32,913 bases of DNA from contig JANXWR010000309.1 in NCBI GenBank assembly GCA_025351025.1, forward strand, positions 1 through 32,913. The letters are read 5' to 3'. The position numbers and the translations under genes are program-made. The notes under the pieces are model-generated. The model searched no databases, was not told the origin of the DNA, and worked only from the letters and a program-made list of their open reading frames with translations. Shown one piece after another: positions 26,456 to 32,913 of the stretch (its first letter is position 1; the number at the start of each line of letters is the position of its first letter). The DNA comes from Burkholderiales bacterium (GTDB lineage Bacteria > Pseudomonadota > Gammaproteobacteria > Burkholderiales > Burkholderiaceae_C).

Positions 26456-29187
26456 GCGGCTGCGGCCGGCGCCGCTGCTTCGGTGACCTCGCCCGGCGCA
26501 TCGGCGGCGCCGTCGAACGCAGGCGGCCTGCCCAGCGGCAGGCTGAAGCTGAACGCGGCGCCGCCCTCGGCCCGGTTGGCGACGCTGATCGTGCCGCCGT
26601 GCGCCGCGACGATGGCCTTGCAGATCGCCAGGCCGAGGCCGACGCCGGAGACCGCCGATTCGCGCGCGCCGCGCGTGACCTTCTCGAAGATCGCCTTCTC
26701 CTGGCCGACGCGCACGCCCGGCCCGTCGTCGGCGACCACGACATGCATCAGCGCCTCGTCGGCGTGCGCCGAGATGCGCACCGTGGCAATGGGCGGCGTG
26801 TACTTGGCGGCGTTCTCGAGCAGGTTGACGAGCACGCGCTCGATCAGCACGGCATCGCACTCGACCAGAGGCAGGCCGGCGGCCAACGCCGTCTCGACGC
26901 GGCGCGGCACGAGTACGCGCGCCGCCGCACGTACCGCGCTGCCGACGATCTCTTCGATCGAATGCCAGTCGCGGCGCAGCCGCACCTCGCCGCTCTCGAT
27001 GCGCGCCATGTCGAGCAGGTTGTTGACCTGCGTGCTCATGCGCAGCGCCTCGGCGCGCATCGCCTGCGCGATCTCCGACTGCTCGGCGCTGAGCGCCGGC
27101 CGCGTCAGGCCCAGGCTCTCGGCCAGGCCGACCAGCCCGGCAAGCGGCGTGCGCAGGTCGTGCGAAAGCGCGGCGAGCAGCGAGTTGCGCAGGCGCTCCG
27201 ATTCGATCTGCACCGTCGCGCCGCGCGCCACGTCGACGTAGTGGACGCGCTCGAGCGCGATCGCCGTCAGTGCGGCGAAGGTCTCGAGCTGGCGGCGCTG
27301 CTCGGGCACGAGCAGCAGCCGCGGCTCCTCGGGCTTGAGGGCGAGCACGCCGCGCGTTCGCATCGGTGCCCTCAGCGGCAGGTAGAGCCAGGCGCTGCCT
27401 GGCAAGGTGTCGGTGCCCAGCCCGGCCGTCCGCGCATGGTCGAAGGCCCAGCGCGCCGTGCCGGCGTCGAGGCCGGCGCCTTCGGACCGGGGCGCGATCG
27501 AGACCAGGCGGTCGTCGGCGTCGAGCACGAAGATGTGAGCGCTGGCACGGAACTCGCGCGCCACCGCCCACTCGGCCGCCTCGACCACCTGCTCGACCGC
27601 GAGCACGCTCGACAGGTCGCGCGCCACTTCGAACAGCGAATGCGAGCGCCGCTCACGATGCGTCGCGATGCGCGCCTGGTAGCGCAGGCCGGCGGTGAGC
27701 TGGCCGACGATCAGGCCGACGGCCAGCATGACGCCGAAGGTCAGCAGGTACTGGACGTCGGAGACGCTGAACGAGAGCTTGGGCGGCACGAAGAAATAGT
27801 CGAAGGCGGCGACGTTGAGGAGCGAAGCGAGCGCCGCCGGGCCGCGCCCCCAGCGCAGCGCGACGCCGAGCACCGCCAGCAGGAACAGCATGACGATGTT
27901 CGGCAGGTCGAGCACCGCCTCGAGCGGCAGCGCCGCCGCGGTAAGGACGGCGCAGGCCGCCGCCGCGACGAGGTAGCCGGCCGGCCGGAAGCCGGTACCG
28001 GTCGCTTCCGAATCGCGCGACGGCCGGGAAGGCACGCGGCCCGGCCGGGAAGGCGCGCCGATCTCGATCAGGTCGACGTCGGGCGCCAGGCGGCCGAGCT
28101 GCTGCGCCAGCGTGCCCGCCGGCCGCCAGACGCTCGCCTGGTTGTGGCCCATGACGATCTTCGAGAGGTTGTGCTGGCGCGCGTGGCCGACCACTGCCGT
28201 GGCGACGCCCGCGCTCGGCAGCACCGCCGTCGTCGCGCCCATCTCTTCGGCGAGCTTCAAGGCGCGCAGGATCCGCTCACGTTTCTCGTTAGGCAGCCGC
28301 TGCAGGGCCGGCGTCTCGACGTAGACGGCGTGCCACGACACGGCGAGCTGCTGGGCCAGCAGGGCAGCGCTGCGCACGATGTGCTCGGCGCCGTCACGGG
28401 GGCCGACGCAGCACAGCACCGCGCTCTCGGTCTTCCAGACGCAGCCGATCGCGCGCTCGACGCGCCAGGCCTGGACGTCGTCCTCGACGCGATCGGCGGT
28501 GCGGCGCAGCGCCAGCTCGCGCAGCGCCATCAGGTTGCCCTTGCGAAAGAAGTTGGCCGCGGCGCGCTCGGCCTGGGTCTCGCCGTAGACCTTGCCGGCC
28601 TTCAGCCGCGCGATCAATTCGTCGGCCGGCGTGTCGACGAGCACGACCTCGTCGGCGCGGTCGAAGAATGTGTCCGGCAGGGTCTCGTGGACGCGGATGC
28701 CGGTGATGCCGCCGACGACGTCGTTCAGGCTCTCGAGATGCTGGACGTTGAGCGTGGTCCAGACATCGATGCCCGCGGCGATCAGCTCCTCGACGTCTTG
28801 CCAGCGCTTCGGATGGCGCGAGCCGGCAACGTTGGAATGGGCCAGCTCGTCGACGAGGATGAGGCCGGGCCGGCGCGCCAGCGCGGCGTCGAGGTCGAAC
28901 TCGGCGAGCGCCGCCGCCTTGCCGTCGCCCACCCGCGTCTTGCGCGGCAACACGTCGAGGCCCTGCAGTTGTGCGATCGTCTCGGCCCGGCCATGCGTCT
29001 CGACCACGCCGGCCATCACGTCGACGCCCGCGGCCCGAGCCGCGCCCGCCGCGACCAGCATGGCGTAGGTCTTGCCGACGCCGGCCGACGAGCCGAAGTA
29101 GATGCGCAGCTTGCCGCGCGAGGCCCGGGCCTCGTCCTCGCGGAGGCGCTCGATCAGCGCGTCGGGGTCGGGGCGCGAGTCGTGCAT
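26452..29187 (-). CDS. kdpD: Osmosensitive K+ channel sensor histidine kinase KdpD
   Basis: 911 aa from the ATG at 29187. The KdpD N-terminal domain has Walker A FGSSAGVGKTYAML (about 31-44) and DELAHSN plus the family block DVWTTLNVQHLESLNDVVGGITG. A Usp-like domain follows (about 250-370; SKIVMGHNQASVWR). Four TM helices lie near 405-500, then a GAF-like region (LFEVARDLSSVL, SAHIFVLDADD), HisKA with the phosphoacceptor His in ALSHDLRTPLAGL, and an ATPase domain with N-box LVNLLENAAKYTP, G1 DDGPGVR and G2 GVGLGLAICKAI. It senses low K+ or osmotic change and phosphorylates KdpE. The stop overlaps kdpE. The ATG overlaps the end of the frame-shifted reading of the corA remnant (TGATG). A GTG at 29190 is an alternative start. 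Confidence 0.95.
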   Translation of the reverse strand: MHDSRPDPDALIERLREDEARASRGKLRIYFGSSAGVGKTYAMLVAAGAARAAGVDVMAGVVETHGRAETIAQLQGLDVLPRKTRVGDGKAAALAEFDLDAALARRPGLILVDELAHSNVAGSRHPKRWQDVEELIAAGIDVWTTLNVQHLESLNDVVGGITGIRVHETLPDTFFDRADEVVLVDTPADELIARLKAGKVYGETQAERAAANFFRKGNLMALRELALRRTADRVEDDVQAWRVERAIGCVWKTESAVLCCVGPRDGAEHIVRSAALLAQQLAVSWHAVYVETPALQRLPNEKRERILRALKLAEEMGATTAVLPSAGVATAVVGHARQHNLSKIVMGHNQASVWRPAGTLAQQLGRLAPDVDLIEIGAPSRPGRVPSRPSRDSEATGTGFRPAGYLVAAAACAVLTAAALPLEAVLDLPNIVMLFLLAVLGVALRWGRGPAALASLLNVAAFDYFFVPPKLSFSVSDVQYLLTFGVMLAVGLIVGQLTAGLRYQARIATHRERRSHSLFEVARDLSSVLAVEQVVEAAEWAVAREFRASAHIFVLDADDRLVSIAPRSEGAGLDAGTARWAFDHARTAGLGTDTLPGSAWLYLPLRAPMRTRGVLALKPEEPRLLLVPEQRRQLETFAALTAIALERVHYVDVARGATVQIESERLRNSLLAALSHDLRTPLAGLVGLAESLGLTRPALSAEQSEIAQAMRAEALRMSTQVNNLLDMARIESGEVRLRRDWHSIEEIVGSAVRAAARVLVPRRVETALAAGLPLVECDAVLIERVLVNLLENAAKYTPPIATVRISAHADEALMHVVVADDGPGVRVGQEKAIFEKVTRGARESAVSGVGLGLAICKAIVAAHGGTISVANRAEGGAAFSFSLPLGRPPAFDGAADAPGEVTEAAAPAAAA

Positions 29188-29203
29188 CACGCGAAAGCCG
29201 GTT

Positions 29204-29618
29204 TCAAAGCCACTTGGCGCGACGGAACATCCACCACATGAACACACACGCGACCGCGATGATGCCGAGCGCGGCCGGATAGCCCCAGGGCAGCTTCAGC
29301 TCGGGCATGTTCTGGAAGTTCATGCCCCAGATGCCGGCGAAGGCAGTCGCCACCGCGAAGATGCCGGCCCAGGCCGCCAGCGAAGAGCGTGTCGTCGTAC
29401 TCCTCGATCTTCGGCCGCTGGTGGCTGTGCCTGGCGTCCTCGATCGCCAGCTCGTGCAGGCCGAACTCCTCCTGCATCTTCGAGAGCTCTTCGGGCGTTG
29501 CGTCCTTCAGCGCCACCCAGACAAAGCAGCCGGGCCTGGTCAGGTAGTCGCTGATCCCGTCGAGCGGGCAATCGGCGAGCTTGGCGCCGTCTTTGTAGGC
29601 CACGCAGTTGATGAGCAT
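29204..29618 (-). pseudogene. corA: Decayed corA-type Mg2+/divalent cation transporter between kdpC and kdpD
   Basis: The ATG at 29618 (MLINCVAYKDGAKLADCPLDG, with GGAAGG upstream) opens a good CorA N-terminus of 79 residues, ending IEEYDDTLF at 29382. The next bases leave that frame: a second frame starting near 29380 reads LAAWAGIFAVATAFAGIWGMNFQNMPELKLPWGYP and ends FRRAKWL at the TGA 29206-29204. That is the CorA C-terminus with both TM helices and the diagnostic GMN motif (58 residues). About 185 of the usual 320 residues, including the pore-lining helix, are gone, and the join changes frame. The 167-aa track ORF is the out-of-frame read-through. It is a pseudogene or, if the join is an assembly error, a normal corA. 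In its own frame, translation ends in TGATG over the kdpD start. Confidence 0.9.
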
Positions 29619-29701
29619 GGTGCGGCGCCTTCCCGGACGGTTGCGACCGGGCGATTCTAGGAGCCGGTCGACGCGCGCCGGCGCCGGCACGGGTCAGGTC
29701 G

Positions 29702-30280
29702 TCACGATCTGGCCGCGGCATCGAGCGCGAGATTGAGCGCCAGCACGTTGACGCGCGGCTCGCCGAGAAAGCCGAGCACCCGCGCCTGCGCGTGCTCGGC
29801 GACGAGGGCGCGCACCCGCTCGGCCGACATGCCGCGAACGCGCGCGACGCGCGCCACCTGGTACTCGGCCGCGGCCAGGCTGATCTCGGGATCGAGACCG
29901 CTCGCCGAGGTGGTGACGAGGTCGACGGGCACGGGCGCCGCATTGCCCAGGTCGGCGGCGCGCAGTGCCTCGACGCGGCCCTTGACCGCGTCGACCAGCG
30001 CAGGGTTGGTGGGGCCCAGGTTCGAACCGCCCGAGTTGGCCGCGTTGTTCGCCATCGGCGACGTCGCCGACGGGCGGCCCCAGAAGTTCTTCGGATCGCT
30101 GAAGCTCTGGCCGATCAGCAGCGAGCCAACGACCTTGCCGTCGCGCTCGACCAGGCTGCCCGCCGCCTGATGCGGAAACACGGCGCGGGCGATGCCGGTG
30201 ATGGCAAACGGGTAGGCGATGCCGGTGAGCAGAGACAGCAGCACGAAGAGGACGAGTGCCGGTCGGACGAGGGTGTTCAT
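29702..30280 (-). CDS. kdpC: Potassium-transporting ATPase subunit KdpC
   Basis: 192 aa. Small membrane-anchored subunit of the KdpFABC K+ pump, required for complex assembly and ATP affinity. It has one N-terminal TM helix ([27 protein letters not shown], about 6-32). The conserved block [23 protein letters not shown] (about 52-74) is followed by [14 protein letters not shown] and [34 protein letters not shown], which are hallmarks of KdpC. Length is typical (about 190-200). It lies 15 bases after the kdpB stop. Downstream, instead of kdpD directly, comes the corA remnant after an 83-base gap. Confidence 0.96.
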   Translation of the reverse strand: MNTLVRPALVLFVLLSLLTGIAYPFAITGIARAVFPHQAAGSLVERDGKVVGSLLIGQSFSDPKNFWGRPSATSPMANNAANSGGSNLGPTNPALVDAVKGRVEALRAADLGNAAPVPVDLVTTSASGLDPEISLAAAEYQVARVARVRGMSAERVRALVAEHAQARVLGFLGEPRVNVLALNLALDAAARS

Positions 30281-30295
30281 GGTTGCCTTGGAGGG

Positions 30296-32383
<2,088 letters not shown>

Positions 32384-32388
32384 GGCGC

Positions 32389-32913
32389 TCACTTGCCTGA
32401 AAAGAGCATGAAGTGCTCGACGACGGGGCCCAGGGCGAGCGCCGGCACATAGTTCAGGAGGCCGACCAGGATCACGGTGCCGATCAGCAGCAGCACGAAC
32501 AGCGGCCCGTGCGTCGGCAGCGTTCCCGCCGTCACCGGTAGTCGTTTCTTGGCGGCCAGCGAGCCGGCGACCGCGAGCACCGGGACGATCACCGCGAAGC
32601 GGCCGAACCACATCGCAATCGCCAGCATGACGTTGTAGAAGGTCGTGTTCGCGGACAAGCCTGCGAAGGCGCTGCCGTTGTTGTTGGCCGCCGAACTGAA
32701 GGCGTAGAGGATCTCGGAAAAGCCGTGCGCGCCGGGGTTGGCGATGCCCGCCTTGCCGGCGTCCAGGCCGACCGCGATGGCGGTGCCGGCCAGCACCAGG
32801 ATCGGCGTGACGAGGATCGCCACGGCGACCATCTTCATGTCGTAGCTCTCGATCTTCTTGCCGAGGTACTCGGGCGTGCGGCCGATCATCAGCCCGGCGA
32901 TGAAGACGGTGAG
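32389..32913 (-). CDS. kdpA: Potassium-transporting ATPase subunit KdpA (partial, N-terminus beyond window)
   Basis: The last 174 residues of KdpA, the K+ channel-like subunit; the gene enters from the right edge. The visible part begins [22 protein letters not shown], a family hallmark. It includes a K+ selectivity-loop region ([20 protein letters not shown]) and TM segments ([45 protein letters not shown]). It stops at 32389 and kdpB follows five bases later. About 400 residues of the usual 560-600, and any kdpF, lie outside the window. Confidence 0.95.
   Translation of the reverse strand, partial: LTVFIAGLMIGRTPEYLGKKIESYDMKMVAVAILVTPILVLAGTAIAVGLDAGKAGIANPGAHGFSEILYAFSSAANNNGSAFAGLSANTTFYNVMLAIAMWFGRFAVIVPVLAVAGSLAAKKRLPVTAGTLPTHGPLFVLLLIGTVILVGLLNYVPALALGPVVEHFMLFSGK

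Noticed and set aside
25754-27571. 605-aa minus-strand ORF containing KdpE
   Set aside because: Only the last 233 residues are KdpE; the rest is an out-of-frame reading of kdpD. The true start overlaps the kdpD stop.
26599-29241. 880-aa plus-strand ORF opposite kdpD
   Set aside because: Antisense shadow; KdpD motifs are complete on the minus strand.
29187-29690. 167-aa protein as a genuine new small gene upstream of kdpD
   Set aside because: Its first half is the CorA N-terminus and its second half is the CorA C-terminus in the wrong frame, so it is treated as a corA remnant.

Overview
The window is dense, very GC-rich bacterial chromosome (G/C dominates third codon positions; I did not compute a value). 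Gene families and protein style (PreA/PreT, DUF1272, DUF2164, a class II UvrA, YXWGXW-repeat protein, KdpFABC-KdpDE, Ku) fit a betaproteobacterium, most likely Burkholderiales; this is inference. I see no rRNA, tRNA, CRISPR array, transposase or phage gene. Many long ORFs in the track are antisense or frame-shifted shadows produced by the base composition, and several real genes there are fused to upstream shadow sequence, so I reset many starts.

Layout. (1) 1-8800, all on the minus strand: DUF1272 protein, acetylpolyamine-amidohydrolase-like deacetylase, FAD monooxygenase, then a reductive pyrimidine catabolism operon in transcription order pydC (N-carbamoyl-beta-alanine amidohydrolase), hydA (dihydropyrimidinase), preT and preA (NAD-dependent dihydropyrimidine dehydrogenase), then an ABC transporter ATPase cut by the window edge. 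A dispersed-type inverted repeat sits between hydA and preT. (2) 8921-12589: a solitary SPFH/Band 7 membrane protein (+), DUF2164 protein and 3-methyladenine DNA glycosylase (-), then phosphatidylserine decarboxylase and a D-2-hydroxyacid dehydrogenase (+). (3) 12586-16405 (-): a three-gene unit with overlapping start/stop codons: an exported amicyanin-like cupredoxin, a membrane-bound sensor-HAMP-GGDEF-EAL protein, and a predicted outer-membrane protein. This is the best candidate for a little-described system: possibly copper or redox sensing in the periplasm linked to c-di-GMP turnover. (4) 16537-19990 (-): AI-2E-family permease, cytochrome P450 and a LivK-type substrate-binding protein, again overlapping or nearly so. 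(5) 20134-24461: Ku (+), an outer-membrane protein (+), and a UvrA paralogue lacking the UvrB-binding domain (-). (6) 24576-32913 (-): kdpA (partial), kdpB, kdpC, a decayed corA, kdpD, kdpE and a YXWGXW-repeat secreted protein.

How the genes work together. PreTA reduces uracil/thymine, HydA opens the ring and PydC releases beta-alanine or beta-aminoisobutyrate, ammonia and CO2; the ABC ATPase probably belongs to the matching importer. KdpABC is the high-affinity K+ pump controlled by KdpDE. The corA remnant between kdpC and kdpD has lost roughly its middle 185 residues and changed frame, yet its reading frame runs out in a TGATG that overlaps the kdpD start, so it may survive as a translated leader.
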